Assembly: GCF_032854445.1 (NCBI RefSeq)
Contig: NC_088303.1
Location: 22,577,501 to 22,641,500, forward strand
Direction of reading: 5' to 3'
Length of the DNA: 64,000 nt
DNA from: Liolophura sinensis
Taxonomy: Eukaryota; Mollusca; Polyplacophora; Chitonida; Chitonidae
Shown here: piece by piece, positions 34,601 through 47,540 of the stretch
Layout of the letters: the number at the start of each line of letters is the position of its first letter
Numbering within the stretch: position 1 is the first letter of the stretch
Translations under genes and position numbers: made by a program
Notes under the pieces: generated by a model
What the model saw: only the letters and a program-made list of their open reading frames with translations
What the model was told of the DNA's origin: nothing
Databases searched by the model: none

Positions 34601-37600
34601 TTAGATACCAGTATCTGGTATGAATAATGTGTAAACATGTAACGGTAATTTATCTTACTGGGGTTTAATACCATACTCAAGACTATTTGATTTTCATGAC
34701 AGTGGCCACTTTTATGGTTGATGGAAACTGGAATGCTTAGAGTACACTTGTAAACAACTGGTCTTTGACAAGTAACCGGTACATATCGGGTAGACATCAA
34801 AACATGGGCCGTGTTTTGATGCTGCATTGCTCCATTATCCTCTGTTCAAACCCTTTCAAACTTCAGACATTCAAATGGCATGATTTTGTTAATATACTGA
34901 GTAGTCTGCACACAGGGCAAAAATGAAAACATAGCCACAAAAACGCACGTTCCGGTGACCCACACTGCATCACCTTTCAGGTGTCATGAGTAGAGTGCGC
35001 ACTGCACCCGTGTGACAGTGTTGTCTTGAAAAATTGTCTGGCTCTAGTGTCAGAGAAACCCTTCTGACAGACAGGAACAAGTTTTGCTGAATCAAGATGC
35101 ATTTCTAAGCGGCGGACAAGGAATTGATGACCTTTTCAAGTAAAGCAAGGTACAACATCATTTTGAAATGTCCAGGACATGCCTTTTTGACTCTTTTTTG
35201 ATTTTGGTCCCATGAACAGAAATCTTTAAGGATGGAATTTGGTCTTTATACTTAGGACATAATGGCTTTATGGCTTTTGAGTGTGTAAATTTTTAGAGGC
35301 TGACGTAAGAGGGTTTTGGAGATATTGAGTGTCAAAGTACGGCCCATTTTTTTATGCCCACCCGATATATAGGTGGACCTCCACATTAGTGACCAGTTAA
35401 CAATCTGATAACAGTGGAAGCTGGGAAAATCTTCAGAATTTCCTGTTTCAGGCTTAGACTGAACAAACACTTTGTGTGTGCTAGCTAATGTTGTGATAAT
35501 GTCCTGAACACTCAATCCACTAGTGACCTTCACAGTCTGACTGTAGTATACAGCACATTATGTACAAACTACGTCATATGGAGGGCATGTGTTTTTATTG
35601 AAGTACACCTATACCTGGAGTTTTGGGTTCCTTCCTGCGTGGGCTAAGGGCAGTGCCATCATTCTGAGTGTGTGGTAAAGGTGAGGGTATCAGTTCAGCC
35701 TCCGACTTGTGCTGTGCTGAAGGTCTCTCTACAAGCACAAAACAATCACAAACTGGATATCCACTGATGTCAGAAATCATCTCTATTTGTTACAGTTCTT
35801 GCAGGATATTCCCAGGTCGTCAAGAAGCCATATGCAATTTGATTTATTTTAGGAAACAGGCTTTCATTCATTTCATCAAACATTTCATGTTGGATTCCAA
35901 TACAAATGTCAACACCCTTTCAGTTCAGCATGTCCAATCCTAATCTTCTGTGGGAATCCCTATCATTCTTCCTTTCTCTTTTCTTAACTGCTGTAATAGC
36001 AAGATAGGTTTTGGGTAAACTTTAAGAAGAACAGTTTCAAAATCAACAAGATGGCTATTCACTATGTTCACCCCGAGTTAGGCAAAACTTTTAATAGGAA
36101 ATGTGCTGTACCTTGGGAGTAGTCCTGTGTGAGTTTGGGAGTTGGGCAGGTATCCTGGAACACAGATGCTCTAGAACCCACCTGAGGACTTTGTGGCACA
36201 CAGAGAGGTGCCTCTGGAACTTTTCCTGTGTCCTATGAGTCAAAATGGAAAAAACAAAATGCACAATCTCATCCACTGAGTCCATACTCTTACTCTAAAT
36301 TACACACTTTATCTTTGCCACACATCACGTATTGTTATACATGATGTTTGCCAGAGATTATTGAAGTCAGCCTTTTCAATGCATGTGCATACATACATGC
36401 AAGCTGAAAGTTAAAGATCAGATTATTGTAATTCTTCAACCTTTTTGCAAGTTTGCAAGGTGTTTATTCAAGCATATTCTGAAGCCATTATTCTGTGTTG
36501 ACTGAAAAAACTGTACGTTTTGTGAATTTTTTTGTAGTTTTTTTTTTATCAAAAATCAAATTCAAAACGGGCACAAATTGCACTGAAAGTTCCTCTTTCA
36601 TATGCAAAAAGGTTGAGGAATTTGGGTAACACAGAAAGCTATCTAGCAGAAGAGAGAATATTGTATTTGGTCATCTTAGAACTTGATCACCAAGTGAAAT
36701 GAAAATTAATAATCATTGTAAACTTCTAACACACAAAAGTGCTCAGTTGTAAACAAAACCTTAATTGCAGTACATAGCTACATGGTCACCATACCTGAGG
36801 AGGCAACCTTTGTTGACCTGTCAGAGCCTCACAGCTACTGGACTTGCTACTTCCAGAAGGAGATGATTTACCCTGATCGGGGCCAAGTTGGTTTGGGTGT
36901 TTGAATACAGCTTGGCCTAGTTGTCCTTCTCCTTCAGTAACAGGTGCTTGGATGATTGGAGGTTGCCCGAGACCTGAAGGCCTGGGAGTCACATGGAGAC
37001 TGCTGGATGCAAAGTTAGGAGACTGTCCAGGGGTTGCAGCAAGTGGAGCTAGGAGAAAGTAGCTGCTTGGCTGAGACTGACTTTGCATCTGAGATCCTCC
37101 CATGGCACTCGTCTTTGGCATGTACTTCAGCTGAGCTGAAAAGTGTTAACGACATGTATACATGTATGACAAGAAGCAATCCAATGATAAACTGATCATC
37201 TAGACACTTGGGTCTTACTGAAATTAAAGAAAACAAGAGCAAAAAATATGAATGCATCAACAGGTTATAATTTGGATATAATTGCATCATAATGACTTAA
37301 TTTCTGTCCCTCACACAACACCACCATTTTTTTTTACTTTCCTTGGAATCATAAGAGAAATAATATAACGATAGTGCAATCATGTAATCTATTTTTCAGA
37401 GGAGTAATATCATTGATGTGTAGGCCCTACAGTGTATTTGAATGCAGGTCCTGCTTACTTGGCTGCACTGATGCAACATGCAACCGACTGGTACCTGGGG
37501 AGGTGTTTCCCTGGTTTTCTCTGTCCTGCAGCAACTTGAAATATTCTTATTAAAGAACAAGACAGCAACTGGCTAAAACATATTTCAATTGAAGGCAAAA

Positions 37601-40600
37601 GTATCGCACTTTATTATTTTAATGAGATTTTCACCGAATAACATAAATAACAAAATGGCAATACTGCACAAATGGCTGGTGTGCATCGAGGCAGCCATCT
37701 TGAGAATTTTATTCAATTAAAAAAGCTTGCTATCATTGCACGGCTTAAGCTGTGACGTAACCTTTACCCATTCACTCCATGAAGTGACATATGATAACAC
37801 AGAACTACTGCATAAGACTAAATTTTGAGGTCGTTTACAACGATTTAGTTACGAATAGCCAAAGGGCCATTTCACACACCGTCAATTGTGGAACAGGTCT
37901 GTATCATTTACGGACCACACAGACATAAAATCAGTAACTTCCAAGCTGTGTAATATTCAACGATGGTATCACAAATTATGTCAGACAGTAAGTACAGTAG
38001 CATACCATCTCGGCCCAAACCGCATTCATCTGCCAATAGACCTTACACCTATACTTAGTCATGCTGCTTAAAATTATACAAATACATTTCTTGTTGTTCA
38101 TTTTAGCATTTAGTCAGAAGTTTCTCCATGACAAATATGAGAAACACTGCTAAATTCATCAGGGATGAAGAAGGTTTGTGGGAATGAGAAGACTGCATCT
38201 CACCAATTTAAATTTTACTCCTTTGTCTTTCTTGCATACAAGGGGTGTTTTTTCGGTTTTCTTTTATAAAATACAGTAAAATTATTGAAACGCTGTGTTC
38301 AAGCCGAGGTGCTTTCTCTGACGTCCGCAATAACTAGGTCGCTGCTTTCATCTTAGAAGCCACCGCTACAAATTGAAGCATAAAAGTTGTTTCAGGATTG
38401 ATCATGAATCTAGTTGTACAACAATCCCATTGTAATTTTGTAAACATTTAATAGGGGTCAAAATCACCAGCACAACCCCTCAGGAGACTATGAACTGAAC
38501 TAGGACTACCCCAGCCGTACATCTGCAGCTTGGCTATTTAAACAGGGTTGCTGGAGTTCCTTGTAAATGATATAGTAGGCCTACTGTATCAATAGTTCAA
38601 GAAGTGGAAGAAATATTTTCCCACTATGTCAAATTTCTGAGAAAGCTATATTTATCACTTGGTCCTTCATCGCCCAAATTCACAACTTTTACCTGTCTTA
38701 CATTACCGCTTAGACTATTACTAGTATACGGAAAATACTTTCGACATTGGAGAGCTTGAGTAAAAGTGACGTCACCTTGCCCATAATGGAGACATGCTGA
38801 AGCTGTGTCAAGACGAAGTTTCATTAACCTTTTACTGGGTTGAAAAAAGTCTAAAAAAATATTTAATGCCTTTTTAAGATACTTTGAATGGTAGTCTTTC
38901 AGTGGACATAAACATTAGTCAGATGCTTTTTTTCATGTTAAGTATGGTAAGTAAGAAACAAATCCCCTAAAACTGCTGTAACACATGGGTTAATCACCTA
39001 GACTGTGACTTACTTTGTTGCATCCAAATCGTAACCATGAAAACAGCTATGTGAACACAGACAAATCAATCGAACATACCATGTATACCATTGCTAGCAC
39101 CTCACAACCTACTATGATGTCATCCACAAGGTATTCTAGCCAAATCAATGAGAGGAGATGAATAATCCTTTACATAGAAGCCTTTCATCTGCCCAGGGGG
39201 GAAGAGAAAAAACACACCTGATGAAGTTATCATATGGCTATGACCCATGTTCCCGGCATGTATCCCATAACTCTGAGGCAGGCTGGCAGGCTGCTGATGA
39301 CATTGGACATGTTGTAGCACCTGTGGCTGAGACCCAGCTGGTTGACACTTGGCTGGAAGTGGCAGAGACCTGGATGGAAGTGATTGAGACCTGGCTGGAT
39401 TTGGCAGAGGTCCATGTGGCTGAGATCTAGCTGACTGATAAGCGGCCTTCTGTAATATCAAATCTTTGTTTGGTTGTTGGAACATCCTGTCACCACCATC
39501 ATACATGCTGAAATATCAACAAGCCTTTGTAAATTAAAATGATCAATTTTTAGATTGTAGTCCTCTTTACCTGCTTTAAAAACAAACTATTCAGTTGACT
39601 TCAGTAAATCACCTATGTCATGGAATCCTTCCCCAACCGATTGCCATGCTGCAATCTAACACTGTGAGTAAAAAAAGTTTCACATGATTTTTTTTTCAAG
39701 CAATTTTTTGGAGAAAATATCCATGAAATTATAGTAGGGGATTTGTATGCTGTTCCTAGTATTTTTTACTTCCATAACTAATGACAATAACGTCATATTT
39801 TCCAGAGATCTCTTAAACTGATTAGGAAAGCCACTAAATCTGAAAACACAGCCTGTTTTATTTATATGTTTTTATATTTCACAGAAAAAAAATGTTTAAA
39901 TGAAAAAACAAAACACAAAGAACATCTATATTCAAATGGGCCAACATTAAAATCACTATCAACAAATAGCTTCTGTGTAAAAAAGAACTGAAACTGAAAC
40001 TAAGTGTTGTGGGGCTCTCGTAATCTATACTTCATTTGTTGGGAAGGTCTGCCAAGAACCTGCTGATGGTCGATGGATCCTCCTGGGCTGTGCTTGGTTT
40101 CCTCCCACCATAATGCTGGCTTCCGTTGCATATCATGTGAAATATTTTTGAGTACGGCATAAAACACCAATGAAATAAATAAAATGTACCATACACTTAC
40201 TGAGCTAGTGTAGACTTCTCCAACCCTATTTCAGCCTGTGTCAATTTCTCTGTACTAGTACTGTTCACACCTGTTTGGCTGTAGCCTGACGCACTGCTCA
40301 TCTGGCTTTCTCTGTTATCAAGCTGAACCGAGTTATCTTGTTCACTCACATCAGCTTGGGGCATGGACTCAGATGCATGACTCTGCTCCTCTTCTGCCTG
40401 ACATTCGTCAACAAATTGAATTCTATGTCTTTATGATAGATTCATAGCCATATGCAATTGTATAGTCGACATTGGATCTTTACACAACCTTGACCAAGCT
40501 GGTTTCTGCAGAACATGTGAGTGTATTGAATTGGTACATGTAGTGTCAGACAAATAGTGTCAGAGGTTATGGTGGATCAGGGAGTTTGTTTTACTATGAC

Positions 40601-43600
40601 CATGAAGCGAACAAATGCAACAAAGAAACAAAATCTGATCTCCATTATACAGCCACTATGGTGTCATAATAACTCTTGGTGTCTCAGGAGGATGCCTCAA
40701 GCATCACTGAGACCCATGTGAAGGGTGTCCTAAATCCAAAATTTCACCTGTCCAGAGGATTAAGTTGAGGCTACACTAGGAAAAATTGGTGAATCAAACC
40801 TGGCTCATGGAGAGAAAAATGGTGACTTAAACAAGGCTGGTTCCATTTAGGACGGCTTTTTTCTCATCCACCAATTTTGGTGGCCTATATTAGAACAGTT
40901 CCGTTTAGTTCACAATTGCTGGTTAAGATGCATAAACTAATTCTCAATACGACCGATGCAACCTTGTGCTGCCTGAAAGCAAATCAAACATTAGATCTAC
41001 TGATCAATGTGTAAATGCAAGCAGCCATAAATTGGTGAACTGAACGGAGCAGGCCCCAATGCTGGCCTTTTTCAGTCCGGAAAAGCTACTCCAGTGTAAC
41101 TGTGATTTTTTTCACCATGGCTGCTCGACTGTTCCCTGGAAATTGGTGCTGCAGATTGCAAATTCTGTTGTGATCCACTGAATGTCTCACCAAGTAGGCT
41201 TTTATTTTTGCCATTTTCATGCAGAATCTCAATTGATAACCTTATACTTGCTTTTCGGGAATCCACATGCAGAATCTAACCTTAAGTTAGAGCCACAAAG
41301 CTGTTGCCCCATTTATTTATTTATTTATTTGATTGGTATTTTACGCCGTACTCCAGAATATTTCACTTATACGACGGCGGCCAGCATTATGGTGGGTGGA
41401 AACCAGGCACAGCCCGGGGGAAACCCACGACCATCCGCAGGTTGCTGTCAGACCTTCCCATGTACGAACAGAGAGGAAGCCAGCATGAACTGGACTTGAA
41501 CTCACAGCGACCGCATTGGTGAGAGACTCCTGGGTCATTACGCTGTGCTAGCGCGCTAACCGACTGAGCCACGAAGGCCCCGCTGTTGCTCCAAGTGAAG
41601 ATTTTTAATGAATATATACATGTACAAGTATTGGTAATCAATATTGTGGATTCCCTGTTAATAACTCAAATGATGAAAGCTCATGTCCACTTTTCCAAAG
41701 AAAGTATCGTAGAAAGGAAATTTGAGAACATTCCAATTGAGTATTTGTTAAGTTACTCTTGTGGTTTTACAAGAATCTTCTTGGATTCTTACTTTTAGCA
41801 GTTATTCTTTATAATTAAATACTGAAATGGGATAACATATCTCTATATGACTACAAGTTTCTCATTAATATGCACAAGATTAATTCTGAATTTAATTAAG
41901 ATAATGCAAGTATAAATAATAGCTTCGTACTTAAAAGGTGATGTAAATTTATCAGCTGCATGTGGAGACTAAGACAGTAGAGTACCTTTGCTTGCAATTT
42001 CCTGGCTCGCTCTTCCTCTATATTTTTCTGCTTTTGCTTCCTTTGTTTTATTTCACAAAGTTCTCTCTCCAATGCTTGTAACTTTTCTTGTTTCACAATG
42101 ATCATTTTGCAGTTTTTCCTGGAGTCCAACTTTAACTGTGCACTTATTTCATGTTAAGGTAAGAAATTTGTTGTCTTATCTCGTGGTCTGACATAATTGG
42201 CCAGTCGATGCTGGGCTTACATAACTGTGTTCTAGGACAATATGAAAGAATAATACCAACAACAGAAGAAGAACAACAGTGACCGATAGGAGCATGAAGA
42301 GGTTAAGAAACCCATGTAAGTCTCCTGATACCTTCTTCCTTTCTGTTTCAGGACATCTTACGCCCGCCTGACAAAATGGAGCTAATAATTATTAGTACTT
42401 ATGATTATTAATTAAACATTAAAGGATACATGGCAACAAGAAAATGCTTCATGTCATAGATGTCAACATCAGGCCCTGCAAAGGTAATTTCTGTACAGTT
42501 ACATAGAGAAAGTATATACACATTTATAGAAAGGAAGTAAAGCCCAGTCCAGACTACCCAACATCACTCAACTTCTGTGGCCTCAACAAGAATCAACTTG
42601 ATGCTGAGTCAACAAGATGAGTCATTTTGAGTAGTCTTCAACACACTCTTTTTTGTTGAATCGGAAATGTGCATGTGTATTTTTTGTCATCAAGTTGAGT
42701 GAAATAGCCAATCAGCGAACGTCTAGAAATAACCTGACCATCTGAAGGCAAGTGAACAGCCAATAAACCCACGACGCGATTCTTCCGGCTGCTCATCACT
42801 GTGTCTCATGCATTGGAGAGAAAGATGGAAATTTCCCTCCATTTTATCGAAAGTTTGTTAAAAAAAAACATGCTACACATGGTTCAACATGCGACAACAG
42901 TGTTGGACAATCTTGACCTATCTAACTTGTAGTGTGGACGGGACACTCAGCAGCATTTAGCTTGCTGTTGAGTTAACAAAACTTGAACAATGTTTGATAG
43001 TCTGAACGGGGTTAAACAATTCACTACCATAACCTGTTCTCATATATCCAGTTCTTAAGTATACTGCTATGGTTGTGAATAAAGCAGAACCTATGGACAT
43101 GGAACACACATTTCTAGAAAACTGAAAGGGAAACATTTTAACTATACACTTATTTCCCTAACACTGTGATAAATAACAAGAAAATTTCTAAGTGCTTAAT
43201 ATGATGTGGATGTTTACAGCTGCAATTACATGTACATGTAAAACAGCTTGAACCTAAAATGAACCTTCATGTAGAAGCTTACCTTTCAATTCTGCAATGG
43301 CTGTTTCCAACTCCTCTATTTTCTTGTTGACTTCATCCAGTCTTGCAGATGAGGTCTCAATTTCCTTTTGTTTTTGTAGAAATGTTTGAGCCAATGGGAA
43401 TGATTCATACTTTTGTTTATAGTCTTCCCAAATATTTGTGTAATGTTGTAACACATTTCTCCTGTCAGTTCTGAAAGCAAAATCTTAAGATTTAGAAATC
43501 AATGAATTGATCTCTCACACTTCTTTTGATATTTTAACTTTACCTTACATCATTTTCTTAAAAGTTATTTTCAACCCTTTGAGCTTTCTTTTTCAAAATG

Positions 43601-46600
43601 CTTTGCATAAATATTAAAAATTTCAAATGCAATTTATTAAAATTTTCTTCAATTTAATTCAGACATGGTCGTAATTAAATGTCATGATCAATGAGGAACT
43701 AATATTCTTAATAAACTTGCTCCATGGCGTTAAATGTTTTTTACAGAGTACTTGTGCTACCTTCATTTGTGTATATACAGTAGTAAGGTACTTTCAAGAA
43801 AGAAATGAACAACACAGTTTGAGAGCAGTTGTTTCAATTGCAGCAGAGATATATGTTCTCTTCATTGTTTGGTCAAAACTTGACTCTTTATGGCTTAGTG
43901 TGGATCAGGGGGGACAACTCTTTGCAACAACTGGAAAGAATGAAATTTTTCTTTACAAAATACCACAAGAAAAATGACAACCCTGTATTATTTGATTACC
44001 CAGTATTTACTTTACCAGAAACTGCTGAGAATTAAAGAATTGAACCCACAGTCTGAATTAAGTCATGCTGTTATAAGTGACAAAAATAAAACTCATATCT
44101 TTATGTTGAGTTTGCACCATATGATTACGGACAATGGAATATTCTCCAGTTTGGCACAAACACCTATGAAACAAACAAAATCAAAAATAAAAATAAAGGG
44201 TAATGAATGCACTATGTTTTGATATCTTTGGCCTTGCAATGGAATAAATGGAATCAATGTGATTACTTTTCCTGTTCACCAGTGACAACCACAGCATTCA
44301 ACTTTTTCATCAGTGCCACTTCATGGTCCAGTAGCACACAGGCCGTCTTCCTCAAGCTATATTAAAAACAAAAGTGTCAGAATTAGTACTTTTTCCAATT
44401 CAAACCAGTTTCACGGATTTAAAACAGATTGACAGGTCATCGTGGGTGTTGATTGAAGTTGCTTGGGGTTTAACTTGTACTTTTCAACAATTTTTCAGTC
44501 ATATGATGACGAAGGAATCCTTAGAGTACATGTAATGTGCCTCCCTGTTGCAGGACAGATTTCCACTGCTCTTTTATCTAGTGCTGCCTCACTGAGATGC
44601 CTTCCTGAAGGCAAGTAAGACACCCCGCCTGAGCCATTATACTGATACAGGTCAACAACTTCCTCTTTAAAGCCTTAGGTGTGACTCGACCCTAGGATTG
44701 ACCCCGGATCTATCGCTGCTGCACGAGGAAATAAGCCAAAACCATAATTACTGTAGTTTTTATACGCTAGATGGCAATTAACCCGATGGTTAATAGCACA
44801 TTCTGGTGATCGACAACGTAATGAATTTGAAGATTTGTTCAGAAGAACAACTTAACATGTAAAGTCATGTTTTAAAATGGGGAGGGGGGGGGGGGGGCAA
44901 TATTAAACTGTACTATAGCTACCAATTTTGTGCAGTGCCTTTAAAGTTGAATACACTGCAATGTACTTTTACCATCTACAGCTGCAGAGATTTGAACAAA
45001 TTCAAGTTGTGAAATATTTCTCAATAGAGCCCTTCTTGTGTATTTCATTTTAACATTCTGGAGGTTATCATGTAAATCTAACTATTATTCAGTGTTCTGA
45101 GTTCCAGCAAAGGTACAGAATAAGAAATTGGATTAACTGTATTTTTAAGAATCAGTGGTATATTTCCCACAACTCAGAGTAGACTGTACAACTTTCTCAA
45201 GTAAATGTCTGTCGATGTGGACAAGGCAAATGTACACCAATTAAACCAATGTATTGTTGTTAATTATAAACCCACAATCAAATTCAAACTATCTCTTTTG
45301 ACTTGGTTACTAAAGCAAATAGTTTAATCTTCGACTTTGGTTTACGGTTTTAATACCTGTCACAATTATCCCTATTTTGAATGAACTGTTTGTGCACCCT
45401 CTTGGTTTCCTCGTCTAGTTGTGTTGAGGATTCTTGGAGACACTCGATTTCTGATTTCTTCTGAATTATTTCCTTTTCAAGACCTGTAAAATACACACAA
45501 AAGATGTGTAACTTAAAGAATATGAAATGTCAAAGAGGCTGCTAAAAAAAGTCCTCTAAAAATCGAGGTAGGCATCACTAAATAGACCACTTAAAACCAT
45601 GCATAAATATACTTTAATTCATTTTTTTTTTTTTAGATTTTTGTGCAAAGAGTTAAAGGCACCCAAACATTTGACTTTTAATGTAGTCTTTATGGACCAT
45701 ACTATGAGAGGTTAGGAACTCTGACGTCACAGGAAGTTTATCCAACTCTAATCACAACACTGAATGTTGGAATAACTTTTTACCCATGAGTGAACATTAC
45801 TGAAATAATGTTCCCAAAATTTCCTTCCTTCTGGTGACCATCAGGAAAAAAGGTGATGTGTTGTCAGAGTTCCTAGATACTGTCAGTAAGGAACATAAAG
45901 CTCACCACAGTCTTCAAATATCTGAACACCTTTCATCACTCTCAAAAAAAATCTGAAAAATAAATGAAAGTATTTTTACACAAAATTTTTCGGTTGTCTT
46001 TATGATGAACCTTACTTCATATTTAAGCCTTCTTTTACCTTAATGAGATAGACTACACTTCATCCATTCTCATTGAGTTCATCAGAAGTCCCTGTATTTA
46101 TGTACATGGAAGCCTGTCGTAACAGCACAAAATTATGTATCTATTATGATTTCTTTGGTGTACTGTAGTCACCCAGACTAGTTAACTACTTACCACATGT
46201 ATATAAATAAAACTTCTCACACTTATCACACCACGAATTTTTTTTTTTTTTTTTTGAATTTAAAATTATTATCCTTACCTTCCAACAGCTGATTCTCTTT
46301 TTCAATAAGCTTTACAATTTGCTGATTTTCATATTCTAGGAAATGAAATAAGAATATTTAAGTACATCGAGTGCATTTTATTTGATTGCTGCTTTACCTA
46401 TGCAGCAGGATATTATCAATACATGTGCATTCATACTTTACTATCTATATGTATCAGATTAATTAACACTGCTGTTCACTGAATATAGGTGTTCAAGCGT
46501 AATATGATGAATGAAACCTAAGACAAAAAAAAAACATATAGTTAATGGCATCAACAGTAAACCTACCAAAACTTTGGATGAGACTGTCCAACTCCTCAGG

Positions 46601-46633
46601 ACTGTTCCCCATTGACAACAACCCAGAATTCAT
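31604..46633 (-). CDS. SIX6OS1: SIX6OS1 (C14orf39)-like synaptonemal complex central-element protein
   Basis: Exons in coding order (plus coordinates): 46567-46633, 46279-46335, 45906-45938, 45357-45483, 44267-44356, 43283-43470, 41986-42135, 40201-40397, 39216-39507, 37459-37525, 36795-37135, 36112-36232, 35615-35728, 34182-34372, 33136-33207, 32561-32654, 31604-31821, giving about 800 aa. The start is the ATG at 46633 (MNSGLLSMGNSPEELDSL). The first third is predicted coiled coil. DNCDSLRKTACVLLDHE and YTNIWEDYKQKYESFPLAQ align with human SIX6OS1 DNCRNWKPTCDVFRKHE and YKEVLKQYQLKYSETPFSR. The last exon is Phe/Gly-rich (FSLFGGG, GFSFSFG) and ends GTFTLF, as human ends in QFTFF. The middle is Ser/Pro/Gln-rich and probably disordered. 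In mice the family partners SYCE1 and is needed for synapsis. Uncertain: the 43283-to-42135 junction is out of phase, so at least one exon is missing (a possible acceptor precedes 42475); the donor near 39216-39218; and the acceptor near 45938. Usual vertebrate length is near 590 aa. Confidence 0.75.
32344..32560. mobile_element. MITE family M1, copy 3 (inverted)
   Basis: Opposite orientation to the copies at 1424 and 52960, with ends ATTCAACCTTCTCAACC and GGTTGAAAGGTTGAAG. It abuts the donor site of the SIX6OS1-like exon 32561-32654; the donor GT (32559-32560) lies inside its terminal bases. Confidence 0.75.
36425..36630. mobile_element. MITE family M1, copy 4
   Basis: Ends TAATTCTTCAACCTTTTTGC and GCAAAAAGGTTGAGGAATTT are inverted repeats. 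In a SIX6OS1-like gene intron. Confidence 0.75.
39331..39432 (-). repeat. Coding minisatellite in the SIX6OS1-like gene
   Basis: Imperfect tandem units of about 21-24 bases on the plus strand share GAGACCTGG and TTGGCAGAG-like cores. On the coding strand they produce a Ser-Gln-Pro-Leu-rich low-complexity segment (ARSQ, SLPSRSLPLPAK). Confidence 0.6.
40038..40186 (+). mobile_element. SINE family S1, 3' fragment
   Basis: Body and tail (TTGGGAAGGTCTGCCAAGAA, CATAAAACACCAATGAAAT). It ends about 15 bases from the donor of SIX6OS1-like exon 40201-40397. Confidence 0.85.
41312..41581 (-). mobile_element. SINE family S1, full-length inverted copy
   Basis: Complete tail, body and tRNA-like head. Flanked by GCTGTTGCCCCA and GCTGTTGCTCCA (41300-41311 and 41582-41593), a target duplication with one mismatch. 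Confidence 0.9.
42540..43016. mobile_element. Non-autonomous DNA transposon, about 480 bp
   Basis: Left end GCCCAGTCCAGACTACC pairs with right end GATAGTCTGAACGGGGT as imperfect inverted repeats, flanked by TAAA on both sides. It lies in the SIX6OS1-like gene between exons 43283-43470 and 41986-42135, where the coding model has a gap. Confidence 0.6.
44450..44720 (-). mobile_element. SINE family S2 copy, inverted
   Basis: Tail first (CTTGGGGTTTAACTTGTAC, TTTTTCAGTCATATGATGAC), then body (GCCATTATACTGATACAGG), then head with TGACTCGACCCTAGGATTGA. In a SIX6OS1-like intron. Confidence 0.7.
44882..44897. repeat. Poly-G tract
   Basis: About 14 consecutive G in an otherwise AT-rich intron of the SIX6OS1-like gene. 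Confidence 0.9.
45711..45880. mobile_element. MITE with TTAGGAACTCTGAC ends
   Basis: Left TTAGGAACTCTGACGTCAC pairs with right TTGTCAGAGTTCCTAG. About 165 bp, in an intron of the SIX6OS1-like gene. It carries a CRE-like TGACGTCA. Confidence 0.65.
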
Positions 46634-47074
46634 GATTCGTCAGTGTACACACAAATGAATTGTTTACATGTATGTGAGCCACGTGAGCCATGTATAGGCT
46701 CCTATCAGTAAGTAAACTTCTGCAGCACAGAACAAATCTGGACAAAGAAAAACAAACTTTAGTTCACTAAAAAATTGATGATCAAATTGTTTAAAGAAGT
46801 TTATTTATTCAGATTAGTTGTCTTTTTCAGCCTTTTTCATGTTGTTTTTCTCAATCCTGTCCGTCCACACTAACCTGTCTTTGACAAGATATAATACTGC
46901 AGTTCTCCTATATTTATATGCTGATGGATGGAGAGCTACAGAGTGAAAGCTGAAGACCAACAGTGGGTTGTTCCTTATCCATTCCAAAAGGAGGCACTTT
47001 ATATATGGCTATGGCAATATGATGGGTTTCGACTGGAGAAGGGGTAACTGGTGCTGAGTTTAAATGTTAACATG

Positions 47075-47333
47075 AGGGCCTCCGTGGCTCAGTTGGTAGG
47101 CACACTAGCGCAGCGAATTGACCTAGGAGCCTCTCACCATTACAGTTGCTGTGAGTTCAAGTCCAGCTCATGTTGGCTTCCTCTCCAGAAATACGTAGGG
47201 AGGCCTGCCAGCAACCTGCTGAAGGTCATGGGTTTCCCCCGGGCGCTGCCCAGTTTCCTCCTTGCCATCGTCGTATAAGTGAAATATTCTTGAGTACGGC
47301 ATAAAACACCCTTCAAATAAATAAATAAATAAA
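47075..47333 (+). mobile_element. SINE family S1, near full-length copy
   Basis: Head GGCCTCCGTGGCTCAGTTGG, body and (AAAT)n tail are all present. About 440 bases upstream of the SIX6OS1-like start codon. Confidence 0.9.
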
Positions 47334-47507
47334 AATTAACAGTTTATGGCAAACCTTGATTCTCACAGGCGGCAGAAGATACAGTTTTATTGAAAATAGG
47401 TTGGAATATAGGCCCTTATTTTCTGATGCTAATGTTTAGCCAAACATTTAAAGAGCTAAACTAATTGAACAATCTTGTTACCTTTCACTCTAAAGGTCTT
47501 TGTTTTA

Positions 47508-47540
<33 letters not shown>

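Noticed and set aside
38624-38824. 66-codon minus-strand frame as a missing SIX6OS1-like exon
   Set aside because: Its internal AG/GT pairs give lengths that do not restore frame between exons 39216-39507 and 37459-37525.
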